Part shown: piece by piece, positions 1-8,570 of the stretch | How the letters are laid out: every line of letters starts with the position of its first letter | Position numbering within the stretch: the first letter of the stretch is position 1 | Assembly: GCA_963800975.1 (NCBI GenBank) | Contig: CAWDDB010000014.1 | Span: 682,001 to 746,000 of the forward strand | Reading direction: 5' to 3' | Origin: JALYGY01 sp963800975 | GTDB taxonomy: Bacteria; Actinomycetota; Rubrobacteria; Rubrobacterales; Rubrobacteraceae | Length of the DNA stretch: 64,000 nucleotides | Notes under the pieces: model-generated | Database searches by the model: none | What the model saw: only the letters and a program-made list of their open reading frames with translations | Told to the model about the DNA's origin: nothing | Program-made: the position numbers and the translations under genes

Positions 1-580
1 CCTCGGTCATCGGGCAATTCAGGTAAGCGGCCTCCCCCTTGCCGTAGCGGGAGGCGAGGTAGACGATGCTCTCCTCCAGCGACTCGCGGTGGATGATGGG
101 GGAAGCCGCGTCGTAGAAGTAGAGCGTCTCGCCCGAGAGGGCCTCGACCTTCTCGGCCAGCGCGTCCGAGGTGAGCGGGCCCGTCGCGACGACGGTCGGG
201 CCCTCGGGGAGCCCGGTTGCCTCCCTACGAACGACCTCTATGTTCGGGTGCGCGTGCACCACCTCGGTCACGGCGCGCGCGAAGTCCTCGCGGGCGACCC
301 CGAGTGCGCCGCCGGCCGGCACGGAGTTCGCGTCGGCGCAGCGCAGGATCACGGACCCGAGCCGCCTGAGCTCCTCTTTCAGCAGCCCCGAGGCGGTCTC
401 CAGGGCAAGGTTGCCGAGCGAGTTCGAGCAAACGAGCTCCGCGAAGTCTTCCGTGTGGTGGGCCGGAGTACGCCTCGCGGGGCGCATCTCCCAGAGCTCG
501 ACCGAGCGGCCCGCCTCCGCGGCCTGCCAGGCGGCCTCGCTACCGGCTAGCCCGCCGCCTATGATGGTTACGTCCGGCAT
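1..580 (-). CDS. trmFO: TrmFO, folate-dependent tRNA m5U54 methyltransferase (5' part; 3' end outside window)
   Basis: Uses methylene-tetrahydrofolate and FADH2 to methylate U54 in the T-loop of tRNA; cytosolic. The visible N-terminal ~193 residues begin MPDVTIIGGGLAGSEAAW, the FAD-binding GGGLAG loop, and continue with the family segments VELWEMRP and FAELVCSNSLGN, then VPAGGALGVAR and CPM. The reading frame is open to the window edge, so the C-terminal half is missing only because the window stops. The ATG at 580 is preceded by GGAG five bases upstream. Family assignment is firm. TrmFO replaces the SAM-dependent TrmA in Firmicutes and some deep-branching actinobacteria, which fits the inferred host. 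Confidence 0.93.
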   Translation of the reverse strand, partial: MPDVTIIGGGLAGSEAAWQAAEAGRSVELWEMRPARRTPAHHTEDFAELVCSNSLGNLALETASGLLKEELRRLGSVILRCADANSVPAGGALGVAREDFARAVTEVVHAHPNIEVVRREATGLPEGPTVVATGPLTSDALAEKVEALSGETLYFYDAASPIIHRESLEESIVYLASRYGKGEAAYLNCPMTE

Positions 581-689
581 GGGATCTCCTCGTGAAGATA
601 CGCTGGTGTTGCGAAGAGCAGCTATTCTACGTCATGATCGCCAGACGGTTCGTCGCGGGCCCGGCGTCGGACTGCGCGGTTGGATCCGC

Positions 690-2891
690 TTACGTCACGC
701 TCCTGGTCACGAACAGGCCATCCTTCGGCGGGAGGACCAACTGCCCCCCGAGCAGGCTGCCGTTGTTGGTCGCGGGATCCTGGGTGGCGGAGCCCCGGAT
801 GCGCCGCAACGACGCACCCGGGAACAGTGCATTCAACCCGAAGGTGCAGGAGCGCGTTGAGGGGTTGGCGAAGACGATGCCGCCCTCGTACTCCCTGTAG
901 CGCCCGTCGGTAGCCGAGTGGGCCGTCATCCTCTCTAGATACACGGGCCTTGCGCCCTCAACCTCGAAGGATAGGTCGACCGTCCCCGGTCCGACGTTCT
1001 GGAAGTAGAACGAGGCCTCGAAGGGGTCTGTCCCGGCCCACGTAAACTCCCAGTTCTGAGGTGCCACGGCCGCTCCTGGGGTCGCGGCGCCCAGGTCCAC
1101 GCGGCGCGGGACGGAGGCGGGAAAGCTCCCGAGTGGCTCTGCCCTGAGGCGCAAGGAGACGAAGAGGTCCGCGCCCGGCACCTCCACGCCGGGCAACGCG
1201 AACGACATCCCCGCGCCGGAGCCGGTAAGCGCGACCGCCATCGTGGGCCCGGCGGCCTGCCTGGAGAAGGCGATCCCATCGCCCTCGAAGCGCCCGACGA
1301 AGGCACCGGACCAGCTCTGCCCTTCCCCCCCGAAGAGATCGGGGGCAGCGGCGGCCAGATGGACGGCCGGCCTGAGGGGCTGGCCGAGCCAGTGCCGCTC
1401 CTGTTCCGTGCCCTTGCACAGCTCGTCGCAGATCCGGACGTTCGTACCGGTCTCCGTCCAGGTCACGTCGGGCGGCAGCCACAGCATCACGAAGGTCGTG
1501 GCGGTGTCGGTAAACAGGGACGAGGCGAGGGCGAGGCGCATCTTCTCGTAGCTCCTGTCCTCGGTCAGGTTCGGCTCCACGAACGTGTTCCTGGCGATCG
1601 CAGGATTCTTCTGCTTGTACCTGAAGTTCACGAAGTTGAGCGAGGGTGAGGCGCTGTTCGCCTTCCAGTAGCCGAACATGTTCTCGCCTTTGGAGAGATG
1701 GTCCAGGATGAAATCGTACTTGTCCGGGTAGCCCTCGCTCTCCATGCCGTTCAGGAGCCCGAAGGCCCGCTGCGATTCCGCGGGGACGTGCCCGTCGGCC
1801 ACCAGCACCTTGTCCGGCAGCCGGAGGCGCAGCTGCTCGAAAAAGGAGAGGACGCCAAGGCTTACGGTGTTCACACCGCCGATCACGCCAGCGTCCGCCC
1901 TGCCGTCCGTGTTCGTGTCGATTTGGGCTATCGGGTTGCCGAACCTGATAACCCAGCTGAAGACGTCGAAAACTATGCCGTCGAAGGTCTCGAGCTCCCC
2001 ACCGGGTCCCAGCTTCCCGCCAAGGTAGGCCGCGAGCATGTCGCCGCAGTTGCGCCCCCGGATGTCCCTCGGGCACTCGGAGGAGAAGTTGTAGCTCCAG
2101 AGGGGTACGTTGTTCTCGGGCGTGTCTTCGTAGGCGTACGGTCCGGTGGTCACGTGGGCGGCGAGGTAGGAACCGCGGGCGAAGGTCCTCTGACGCGAGC
2201 CGTAAAGGCCTCGCCTGACAGTTATAGTGCTGTCGCGCCTGTTGATCCTCACAAGCCTCACGTGCTCGGCCCTCTCCCAATCCGGCACCCCGCCGGCGCC
2301 GACCGGCGCCACCGCGATGTCGTCGGCGACGCTCGTGCTGTGCCTCTTCATCGCAAAGACGGAGGTGTCGACCACGGGCAGCACGGTCTGGGTCCTGGTG
2401 GTTACCGGTCCGCTCAGATTCGTTCCCCTGTAGTAGAGGAAGTGGCCCGGAAAGAACCTGCTCAACGCCTCGTCCGTGACCCGACGGCCCGTGCCGTTGT
2501 AGTGGAGCAGGACCATCTTCGAGGGGTGATCCGCCTTGAAATCCGTGAACCAGCGCAGGTTGTTCTTGCCGGTGTAATAGTGCGCCTCGTTGAGGACCTT
2601 GCCCACGATGCCGTCGAGCGGCATGTACTTCTTCTCGAACTCGTCGTAGGTGAGCTCGCCGGAACGAGCCGTGTCCTCGACGGAACGGCCGTAGAGGGCG
2701 TGGGGGTAGCCCCTGGAGAAGACGTCGAGGCTGCCGAGGGAGGGCTGGGCGCGGGCGACCTGGGGCCTGCCGCCAAACCCGGCGGCGAAGAGCCCGGCCC
2801 CGGCCAGCAAGAAACCGCGGCGCGTCAGCTCATGGGGCTTGGCGCGCTTGCCCTCCCCACTATGGCCGGGATCCGATGTCGTCCCCTTCAT
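690..2891 (-). CDS. Tat-exported putative glycoside hydrolase-like protein
   Basis: 733 aa. The N-terminus carries a twin-arginine signal (TRRGFLLAGAGLFAAGFGG, about residues 23-41) followed by AQPS, so the product should be exported folded. The middle region reads like a TIM-barrel glycosidase (FDGIVFDVFSW near residue 300, then VLVADGHV, GLLNGMESEGYP and LWLPPDVTW). The C-terminal ~170 residues are beta-rich with a sandwich-like composition. I cannot name a GH family or catalytic pair. The ATG at 2891 has GAGG five bases upstream. The upstream minus-strand gene ends 30 bp away, so the two may be cotranscribed. Catalytic function is inference; Tat export is directly suggested by the motif. 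Confidence 0.6.
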   Translation of the reverse strand: MKGTTSDPGHSGEGKRAKPHELTRRGFLLAGAGLFAAGFGGRPQVARAQPSLGSLDVFSRGYPHALYGRSVEDTARSGELTYDEFEKKYMPLDGIVGKVLNEAHYYTGKNNLRWFTDFKADHPSKMVLLHYNGTGRRVTDEALSRFFPGHFLYYRGTNLSGPVTTRTQTVLPVVDTSVFAMKRHSTSVADDIAVAPVGAGGVPDWERAEHVRLVRINRRDSTITVRRGLYGSRQRTFARGSYLAAHVTTGPYAYEDTPENNVPLWSYNFSSECPRDIRGRNCGDMLAAYLGGKLGPGGELETFDGIVFDVFSWVIRFGNPIAQIDTNTDGRADAGVIGGVNTVSLGVLSFFEQLRLRLPDKVLVADGHVPAESQRAFGLLNGMESEGYPDKYDFILDHLSKGENMFGYWKANSASPSLNFVNFRYKQKNPAIARNTFVEPNLTEDRSYEKMRLALASSLFTDTATTFVMLWLPPDVTWTETGTNVRICDELCKGTEQERHWLGQPLRPAVHLAAAAPDLFGGEGQSWSGAFVGRFEGDGIAFSRQAAGPTMAVALTGSGAGMSFALPGVEVPGADLFVSLRLRAEPLGSFPASVPRRVDLGAATPGAAVAPQNWEFTWAGTDPFEASFYFQNVGPGTVDLSFEVEGARPVYLERMTAHSATDGRYREYEGGIVFANPSTRSCTFGLNALFPGASLRRIRGSATQDPATNNGSLLGGQLVLPPKDGLFVTRSVT

Positions 2892-2921
2892 TCGATCCTC
2901 ACCCGCGCGACACGTTCGGAT

Positions 2922-3188
2922 CTACTGGAGCGCCACGGCCAGGACGCCCATCGCCCTGTCGTAGTGGTCGGCCCAGATGTCCTCCTGGCTACCCTCCGGC
3001 GCCTTCCGCCACTCCTCTAGCTTCGAGGGGTCGGCGTCGTGGGAGAGGTGCAGCCTGTGAAGCACATCATGCAGGTGCGGGTGCTTTACCCTCATCTCGT
3101 CGAGGGCCGCATGAAGCTCGTGGTCGTCCTCCGGTTGAGTGAGCCTCCGCCGCGCCTCCTCCTTGGCCTGTTGGTCGGGCATGCTCAT
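2922..3188 (-). CDS. Small charged helical protein, unknown function
   Basis: 88 aa, starting MSMPDQQAKEEARRRL. The ATG at 3188 is chosen because GGGAGAA lies just upstream (3195-3202 region) and the extra 63 residues of the longer open frame are low-quality and Cys/Trp-rich. The protein is mostly charged helix with a His-rich middle (VKHPHLHDVLHRLHLSHD), which could bind metal, and ends in WADHYDRAMGVLAVALQ. I do not recognise the family. It lies 30 bp upstream of the Tat-exported protein in the same direction. Confidence 0.6.
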   Translation of the reverse strand: MSMPDQQAKEEARRRLTQPEDDHELHAALDEMRVKHPHLHDVLHRLHLSHDADPSKLEEWRKAPEGSQEDIWADHYDRAMGVLAVALQ

Positions 3189-3472
3189 GCTGTGTTCTCC
3201 CTTCCCTTGCCACCACCCGCGGCTCCGCAGGCCGGTCCCCCAGCATGATACACACGTCGCGTCCACCGAGCCGAAAGCTACAAGCAGACCGCGTTCTCGA
3301 TTGGCCTGCGTGGTGCCCGACGGGCACTGCCTGGTAACCGCCAGCGCCGTCCCACAGGCCATGGCCAGCGCCGCCACAATGTGGATGAGGGTCGCCTCGC
3401 TTCATCGCCGAACTTCTCCCCTACTCCCCGCCCCGCGCCAGATCTCTAGGGTCTCTCCACGCTTCTTGCCCC
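3189..3472. other. Intergenic region, no gene seen
   Basis: 284 bases between two minus-strand genes. Open frames here are short and lack plausible ribosome sites. It presumably holds the promoter of the 88-aa gene, but I see no convincing -35/-10 pair, structured RNA or repeat. Confidence 0.5.
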
Positions 3473-3835
3473 TTACTCGTCCCAGGCCTCGACGTTGACC
3501 TGCCTGACGACCTTGCCGTCGCGCACGTCCATGGTCGTCGCGGCGAGCACCCTGGTGCCGTCCTCGTACTCGCAGGCCTCGTTGAACGCCACGCGCTCGC
3601 CCCCGATGACCTCGTTCTCGATGCGGTGGGTCATCGCCCTGCCGCACACGTCGCGCAGGAGGTCGGTGATCTCGTCCTTGCCGGAAAGCACCCTGGGCGA
3701 GGAGGGGGTGGAGCTTTTGTTGACTATGCGCAACTCGGCGTCGTCGGCGTAGAGGGCGCTGAGCGCGTCGGCGTCGAGCCCCTCGATTGCGCGGCGCATG
3801 GCCTCGAAGTCGAAGCCGGTCTTCTGTTCGGTCAC
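3473..3835 (-). CDS. SnoaL-like / NTF2-fold protein
   Basis: 120 aa. The pattern of an N-terminal helix (FDFEAMRRAIEGLDADALSALY), the D/E-rich ADDAELRIV strand, GKDEITDLLRD and closing strands with VAFNEACEYEDGTRVLAATTMDVRDGKV is typical of SnoaL-like NTF2-fold proteins that bind or isomerise small molecules. Length is normal for the family. It is divergent from the LuxR-type regulator starting at 4130, and two inverted repeats lie between them, so the regulator may control it. The substrate is unknown. Confidence 0.75.
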   Translation of the reverse strand: MTEQKTGFDFEAMRRAIEGLDADALSALYADDAELRIVNKSSTPSSPRVLSGKDEITDLLRDVCGRAMTHRIENEVIGGERVAFNEACEYEDGTRVLAATTMDVRDGKVVRQVNVEAWDE

Positions 3836-3961
3836 TGCGGTGCTCCCTTCTTTCGTGCGGTTTTGGATCTCGCCGTTCGGAACCCCTGTGTGGGTGTCAC
3901 CTCCTTGAGCAGTCTTCTCGCAACGGAACCAAATCTACCGTCGGGAGGGGCCGTCGAATAT

Positions 3962-3975
3962 AGTAGGAACCTACT
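3962..3975. promoter_or_regulatory. Inverted repeat AGTAGG-AA-CCTACT
   Basis: A perfect 6-bp inverted repeat with a 2-bp spacer lies in the divergent region between the SnoaL-like gene and the LuxR-type regulator, in a local AT-rich patch. Operator function is inferred from position only. Confidence 0.35.
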
Positions 3976-4010
3976 GTTTTCGTTGCCCTCCGCCCTCTGC
4001 AGGACCCGAA

Positions 4011-4030
4011 AATCACCCATTTGGGTGATT
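4011..4030. promoter_or_regulatory. 20-bp palindrome AATCACCCA-TT-TGGGTGATT, candidate operator
   Basis: Perfect 9-bp arms with a 2-bp centre, about 100 bp upstream of the LuxR-type regulator start and 176 bp upstream of the divergent SnoaL-like gene. Size and symmetry fit a dimeric helix-turn-helix protein such as a GerE/LuxR domain. Which protein binds it is inference. Confidence 0.45.
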
Positions 4031-4129
4031 CGGTTGGCCTCGCACCCGACTATCATGCCCGTAGCATAAGTGGCGAGCGCGGGAGAATCGGCGCATAATT
4101 GCGGGCCACCGCGGTTAGGAGGGACGGTC

Positions 4130-5269
4130 ATGACCCTTGCCAGCACACCAGACACCCGGACCTTTTCGGAGATCGAACGCCTTTGCCGAACGGAGTCGGG
4201 CCCCGAGCTGTTCGCACCGCGGGTGGCGGAGAGGCTGAGGAGGGCGGTGCCCTTCGACGGGTACGCCGTGGTCACGCTCGACCCCTTGAGCGGTCTGGCG
4301 ACGGATTTCCACTTCAGCGACGAGATGGGCTCCGAGGACGACGCCAGGTTCTTTCTGGAGCACATCTACTTTGAGGACGATGTTCTCGACTACGGTTGGA
4401 TGGCGCGCAACCGCATTGCGGCGATGACGCTCTCTGAGGCCACGGGCGGAAAGCTCGAGCGCGCCCTACGTTACCGCGAATACAACGCCCCGAAGGGCTT
4501 CGGCCCTGGGGTACGCGCCGTACTGAGCGCGCACGGCAGGCCCTGGGGCGGGCTGTGCCTCGTCCGGGGGAAGGACGTCGAGGACTTCAGCGAGCGCGAG
4601 GTCGAGTTTCTGCGAAGGATCTCGCCCCACCTGGGTGCTGGCCTGCGCGCCGGAACGCTTCGCTTCGAAGCCCGTCGCGACGGTGCAAACGGCGACGCGG
4701 GGTTCGCGTTCGACTCCCCAGCCTCGCAAGCGGTGGGGGTCCTCAACCTCGACGACGCGGGACGGGTGACGCGCCGCACCGCGTCGGCCGAGCACCTGCT
4801 GCGAGAGCTCGGCGCCCCCGAGACCGGACGCGGGGACGAACAACGGCTCCCGATGGCGGTCTGGGCCGTGGCCGGCGCGCTGCGGTCGAAACGGAGTAAC
4901 GAGCCCTCGGATATCCCTTGCCTGCGCGTCCCGGCGCGTTCGGGCGGATGGCTGACGCTGCAGGCGTCCCTGACCGAACCGGCGGACGACGGTTCGGTCG
5001 AGACGGTCGTCGTCATCGCTCCGGCTGGGCCAGCCGAGATGGTGCAGCTCAACACCACCGCCTACGGTCTGAGCGCGCGCGAGAAAGAAGTCGTCGACCT
5101 CATCGTGCGCGGCTTTTCGACCCGCCAGATCTCGCGCACCCTCTTTATTTCGGAGTCCACGGTTCAGGGGCACCTCTCGCACGTATTCGAGAAGGTCGGG
5201 GTCAAGAGCCGGCGCGAGCTACTCAAGCGCCTCTTTCTTGACAATCTTGCCCAGCAGACGCCCGCATAG
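4130..5269 (+). CDS. LuxR family transcriptional regulator with N-terminal sensor-like domain
   Basis: 379 aa. The ATG at 4130 follows AGGAGGG (4117-4123) and is preferred over an in-frame ATG 60 bp upstream. The C-terminal ~65 residues are a GerE/LuxR helix-turn-helix (LSAREKEVVDLIVRGFSTRQ, then ISRTLFISESTVQGHLSHVF and EKVGVKSRRELL). The N-terminal 200 residues contain DGYAVVTLDPLSG and FSEREVEFLRRISPHLGAG, resembling the GAF-like regions of actinobacterial LuxR activators; no receiver domain is visible. Two palindromes lie upstream. It likely controls itself and/or the divergent SnoaL-like gene. It is convergent with the alpha/beta hydrolase at 5300. Confidence 0.85.
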   Translation: MTLASTPDTRTFSEIERLCRTESGPELFAPRVAERLRRAVPFDGYAVVTLDPLSGLATDFHFSDEMGSEDDARFFLEHIYFEDDVLDYGWMARNRIAAMTLSEATGGKLERALRYREYNAPKGFGPGVRAVLSAHGRPWGGLCLVRGKDVEDFSEREVEFLRRISPHLGAGLRAGTLRFEARRDGANGDAGFAFDSPASQAVGVLNLDDAGRVTRRTASAEHLLRELGAPETGRGDEQRLPMAVWAVAGALRSKRSNEPSDIPCLRVPARSGGWLTLQASLTEPADDGSVETVVVIAPAGPAEMVQLNTTAYGLSAREKEVVDLIVRGFSTRQISRTLFISESTVQGHLSHVFEKVGVKSRRELLKRLFLDNLAQQTPA

Positions 5270-5299
5270 ATTCATACTCGATACCTCTGCATAGATTGG

Positions 5300-6124
5300 C
5301 TAGGGGTTACGAGGACCCACTACGAATGCCTCCAGATCCCGGGCGACCTGCTCTGGGCGCTCCCAGTGCACCAGGTGGCCGGTCTCCGGGTACACCCTCA
5401 AGGTAGCATCACGTATCGCGGCGGCCATCAGTTCCTGTTCTTCGCGCGGCAAGAGCGGATCCCGCTCGCCCCAAAGGATCAGAGTCGGTGCCCCGATCTC
5501 TTCGAGACGCGCCCGATGATCTACCGTGAGCGCCACCCCCTCCCAGTAGTCGCGCCAGACGCGGGCCGGGACCTTCCGACTCTCGGAGATCATCGTCGAG
5601 AGGAACTCATCAGGCACCGGTTCGTAGACAATGCGCTCCACGAGCTCCACGATGAACTCGGTCGGGACGGGATCTTCGAGCGCACGCACGGACTCCAGGA
5701 ATTCCAGGACGGCGTCGTTCTCCAGCAACGTGATCGGTGTGCCGATCAGGACGAGGTGGCTTACGCGATGAGGGTACTCGAGCGCCACCCGCTGCGCGAT
5801 CATGCCCCCTGCCGAGTCACCGACGAGGGTGGCCTCCTCGATCCCAACTGCCTCCATGAAGGCGTCCACGTCGGCGGCGTAGTCGTCCGCCGTGTAGCAG
5901 CATTCGGGCTTTTCCGAGTCCCCGTGTCCGCGCTGGTCGGGCGCGAAGGCGTGGTGGGACGGCGAGAGCAAGGGGAGCACCCTGCTATAGGAGTACCACG
6001 AGTCGGCGTAGGCGTGGAGGAAGATGATGGTTTCGCCTTCTCGATCGCCCTTCTCGGCATAGTGCAGCCGCGGACCGGTCGAGAGGCGGGTCGTTGCGAA
6101 CTCCAGGTCGTTTGTCTGGTGCAT
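5300..6124 (-). CDS. Alpha/beta hydrolase
   Basis: 274 aa. The ATG at 6124 has GAGGAG seven bases upstream and is preferred over the ATG at 6169. The fold landmarks are present: oxyanion HAYADSW, nucleophile elbow VGDSAGGM (Ser), acid loop LWGERDPLL (Asp) and a C-terminal TGHLVHWERPEQVARDLEAF (His). This is the typical cofactor-independent hydrolase/haloperoxidase/epoxide-hydrolase-like group; substrate cannot be told from sequence. It lies 134 bp downstream of a flavin monooxygenase in the same direction, so a shared catabolic role, such as hydrolysis of a Baeyer-Villiger ester, is possible but unproven. Confidence 0.88.
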   Translation of the reverse strand: MHQTNDLEFATTRLSTGPRLHYAEKGDREGETIIFLHAYADSWYSYSRVLPLLSPSHHAFAPDQRGHGDSEKPECCYTADDYAADVDAFMEAVGIEEATLVGDSAGGMIAQRVALEYPHRVSHLVLIGTPITLLENDAVLEFLESVRALEDPVPTEFIVELVERIVYEPVPDEFLSTMISESRKVPARVWRDYWEGVALTVDHRARLEEIGAPTLILWGERDPLLPREEQELMAAAIRDATLRVYPETGHLVHWERPEQVARDLEAFVVGPRNP

Positions 6125-6257
6125 CGGTTTACTCCTCAATCCGGCTACCCTGCCGCGTCGCTGGTCCACCTTAGGTGCCAGACTTGGCTCCTAAGTCTTG
6201 CACGCCGAGAAGCACTCGACAGCCCATCTCCCATCGTGGCCACGAATACGTCCGCTT

Positions 6258-7544
6258 TCAACGTTGGTCTTCGCTCTGCCGCCCGCCTCCGTGGAGCCGC
6301 GACGAGACGGCATCCGCAACCAGCGCGGCGTCCTCCGGGAAGCCAAAGAGCACGGCAGAGTTCCGACGGACCAGCCAGCGCAATCCGACGTACCAAAGTC
6401 CCGGAATCGGTGCGGAGACCCCATCGTGGTGGGGAGCGCCCTCCTCGTCGAGCAGATCGGCCGGGAGCCAGGAGAAGTCGCCGGTTACGCCGGTACACCA
6501 GACGACGCTGTTCACGTCGTGGACGCGCAGGTCCAGCGTAGTGGGCGGATCCAGGTGCGCTGGCGCATCGGTGTCTTCTGGCTCCGCCGGCGGTGCGTCG
6601 CTGCCGGAACGGCGGATCACCTCGTCGAGGAGGGTCGCGACCCGCTGCGCGAAGGCGTCGCCGGCCGCGACGTTGGCCGGTGCGCTTTCGTCGAAGCGGA
6701 TACGCTCCCCGTCGACCGCGAACGGGCGCCCCACCAGGGTGGCTCCGCTGCGCGCAAGCGACTGCAAGCTGAGGCTGCGGCCGCCCGAGGCGACGATAGG
6801 CTGCGCGGCGCGCATCATCGACGGGTCCGGCAGATCCTGCGGCCGCTGGTGGAAGAAGCCGACATCGGTCAACCACTCTACGGTGTCTCGACCCCTGTGG
6901 CGCCACGGGAACCGGCCGACTGGACTCGTCGCCAGGAAGACGCGCCGGCCAGCCGCCAGGAGGTCCTCCGCGATCTGACACCCGGATTGAGCGCTGCCTA
7001 CAACCAGCACGGCTCCCTCCGGCAGCTGCGAAGGGTTTCGGTAGCTCCCGAAGTTGTACTGCGCGATCCTCTCGGGAATCCTCCCGGCCAGGGCCGGCAC
7101 CAGCGGCTCGTTCTGGTCTCCCGTGGCCACGACGACGGTGCGGACCCTCACCTCGCCATCCGTGGTCCGCAACTCGAAGCCTTCATCGTCCGGTGCCAAC
7201 CGTGACACCCGCACGCCCTCCCGAACAGGGCACGTGGCGGCTAGCGCCTCGAGCCGCTCGACGACCTCAGCGCGCGTCGCGAAATGGTCCCGAGCCTGCT
7301 CTCCGAGCATCTCGTTCATCCATCCCGGCGTGTTAAGGCGGAAGGAGTCCCAGCGCTGGGTGCGCCAGCTCTCGCCCACCCGGCCGCGTTCGAGGACGGT
7401 GTGGGCGACGCCCCGGTCGGCAAGCGCGGCGCTCGCGGCAAGACCTGCCGGACCGGCGCCGACGATGGCGCAGTCGACCTCCGCGCGGGCAACCGCCCCC
7501 TCGCGAACGCCGGCGACCGCACGTTCGTCGTGTCGAATGCTCAT
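6258..7544 (-). CDS. Flavin-containing NAD(P)/FAD-dependent monooxygenase
   Basis: 428 aa. An N-terminal FAD Rossmann motif (CAIVGAGPAGLAASAALADR) is followed by RGVAHTVLERGRVGESW and WDSFRLNTPGW, as in CzcO-like flavin monooxygenases. A second GxGxxG-like NADPH loop (VLVVGSAQSGCQIAEDL) sits near residue 180, and a conserved VVWCTGVTGDFSWLP segment near residue 355. Such enzymes add one oxygen to N, S or ketone substrates. It is upstream of the alpha/beta hydrolase on the same strand. Substrate is unknown. Confidence 0.88.
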   Translation of the reverse strand: MSIRHDERAVAGVREGAVARAEVDCAIVGAGPAGLAASAALADRGVAHTVLERGRVGESWRTQRWDSFRLNTPGWMNEMLGEQARDHFATRAEVVERLEALAATCPVREGVRVSRLAPDDEGFELRTTDGEVRVRTVVVATGDQNEPLVPALAGRIPERIAQYNFGSYRNPSQLPEGAVLVVGSAQSGCQIAEDLLAAGRRVFLATSPVGRFPWRHRGRDTVEWLTDVGFFHQRPQDLPDPSMMRAAQPIVASGGRSLSLQSLARSGATLVGRPFAVDGERIRFDESAPANVAAGDAFAQRVATLLDEVIRRSGSDAPPAEPEDTDAPAHLDPPTTLDLRVHDVNSVVWCTGVTGDFSWLPADLLDEEGAPHHDGVSAPIPGLWYVGLRWLVRRNSAVLFGFPEDAALVADAVSSRLHGGGRQSEDQR

Positions 7545-7715
7545 CTCAGCCCCCTCATCTTCGATTCCACATAACAGAGGCAGGGTAGGGGACGGAGGGC
7601 GGTGGTCGCATGAGTAAGGTTACGCAATCCGGTTACTTATCTTTGCGCCTCGTGAATAAGGCCAGCGCCCGAGCCATGAGGATGTCACCCTTCACCAGAT
7701 CTCGGGACAGCAACT

Positions 7716-8543
7716 TCACTTCGTCCCGATTCCGATGTGGACCGGGTTGGTCAGGACGGCGGTTCCGCTGCCCCCCGCGCGCTCGCGGATCATCCGTTCC
7801 ATCGCGTCCCGGACCACGCCAAGCTGCTCCTTCGAGAGATCCGAGGTCATCATCGTCGCCAGCGGATTGCTTCCCAGCAGCCAGCCCCAGAGGTGCTCTC
7901 CGGAGGTGAACTCAAGCCTCTCGGTGATCGTGTCGATCATAACGTCCCGCAGCCCGGCTCCGACCATCCGGCCACGAAACACCTCGGGGTCCACGATCTG
8001 GAAGGCGACCGGGGGCGGGTCCATCGGGGGGCCGGCGAAGCCGGGGACCGCGGCCCTTATGGCCCCGACGAAGAAGCCGAAGAACTCGATCTGCGTCGGG
8101 TTCCCGAAGGTGAGGACGACCACCTTGCCGCCCGCCCTGGTGACGCGCGCCATCTCGCTCAGCCCGCGCGGCAGGTCCGGGAAGAGCATCACGCCGAACT
8201 GCGAGCCGGAGACGTCGAAGGCGCCGTCCTCGAGCTCCAGGGCGTGGCCGTCCATCACGCGAGCGACCAGATCGAGCCCCTCTCGACGCGCGCGCGCCTG
8301 GAGCCGCTCGACCATGACGGGAGAGATGTCGACCGAGAGCACCTTCGCGCCGAGGCGCGCGGCGGGGATGCCGAGCGCGCCGCTGCCTGCCGCCACGTCC
8401 AGGAACCGCATGCCCGGACGGAGGCCGGCGCGGCGCAGCGCGTCCTCTCCCAGTTCCATGTGCGAGGGGGTGACGAACGCGTCGTAGCCTGGCGCGATGC
8501 CGTCCCAGGCGGCCCGCGTCTGCTCCATTTCCCGGGTGTTCAT
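7716..8543 (-). CDS. Class I SAM-dependent methyltransferase
   Basis: 275 aa from the ATG at 8543 (AAGGAG six bases upstream); an in-frame ATG at 8567 would add eight residues. Motif I is FLDVAAGSGALGIPAARLGA, followed by VLSVDISPVMVERL (motif II acid) and FDVSGSQFGVMLFPDL with ARVTRAGGKVVVL (motifs post-II/III), as in UbiE/COQ5-like enzymes. The methyl acceptor is unknown. It starts 28 bp after the stop of the DUF998 membrane protein gene and is probably cotranscribed with it. Confidence 0.88.
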   Translation of the reverse strand: MNTREMEQTRAAWDGIAPGYDAFVTPSHMELGEDALRRAGLRPGMRFLDVAAGSGALGIPAARLGAKVLSVDISPVMVERLQARARREGLDLVARVMDGHALELEDGAFDVSGSQFGVMLFPDLPRGLSEMARVTRAGGKVVVLTFGNPTQIEFFGFFVGAIRAAVPGFAGPPMDPPPVAFQIVDPEVFRGRMVGAGLRDVMIDTITERLEFTSGEHLWGWLLGSNPLATMMTSDLSKEQLGVVRDAMERMIRERAGGSGTAVLTNPVHIGIGTK

Positions 8544-8570
8544 GGCTTTCTCCTTCGCTGTGGTCATTGC

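Noticed and set aside
5263..5297. Direct repeat GCATAGATT (5263 and 5289) between convergent genes
   Set aside because: Only nine bases, overlaps the LuxR stop codon, and has no further copies nearby; probably chance.
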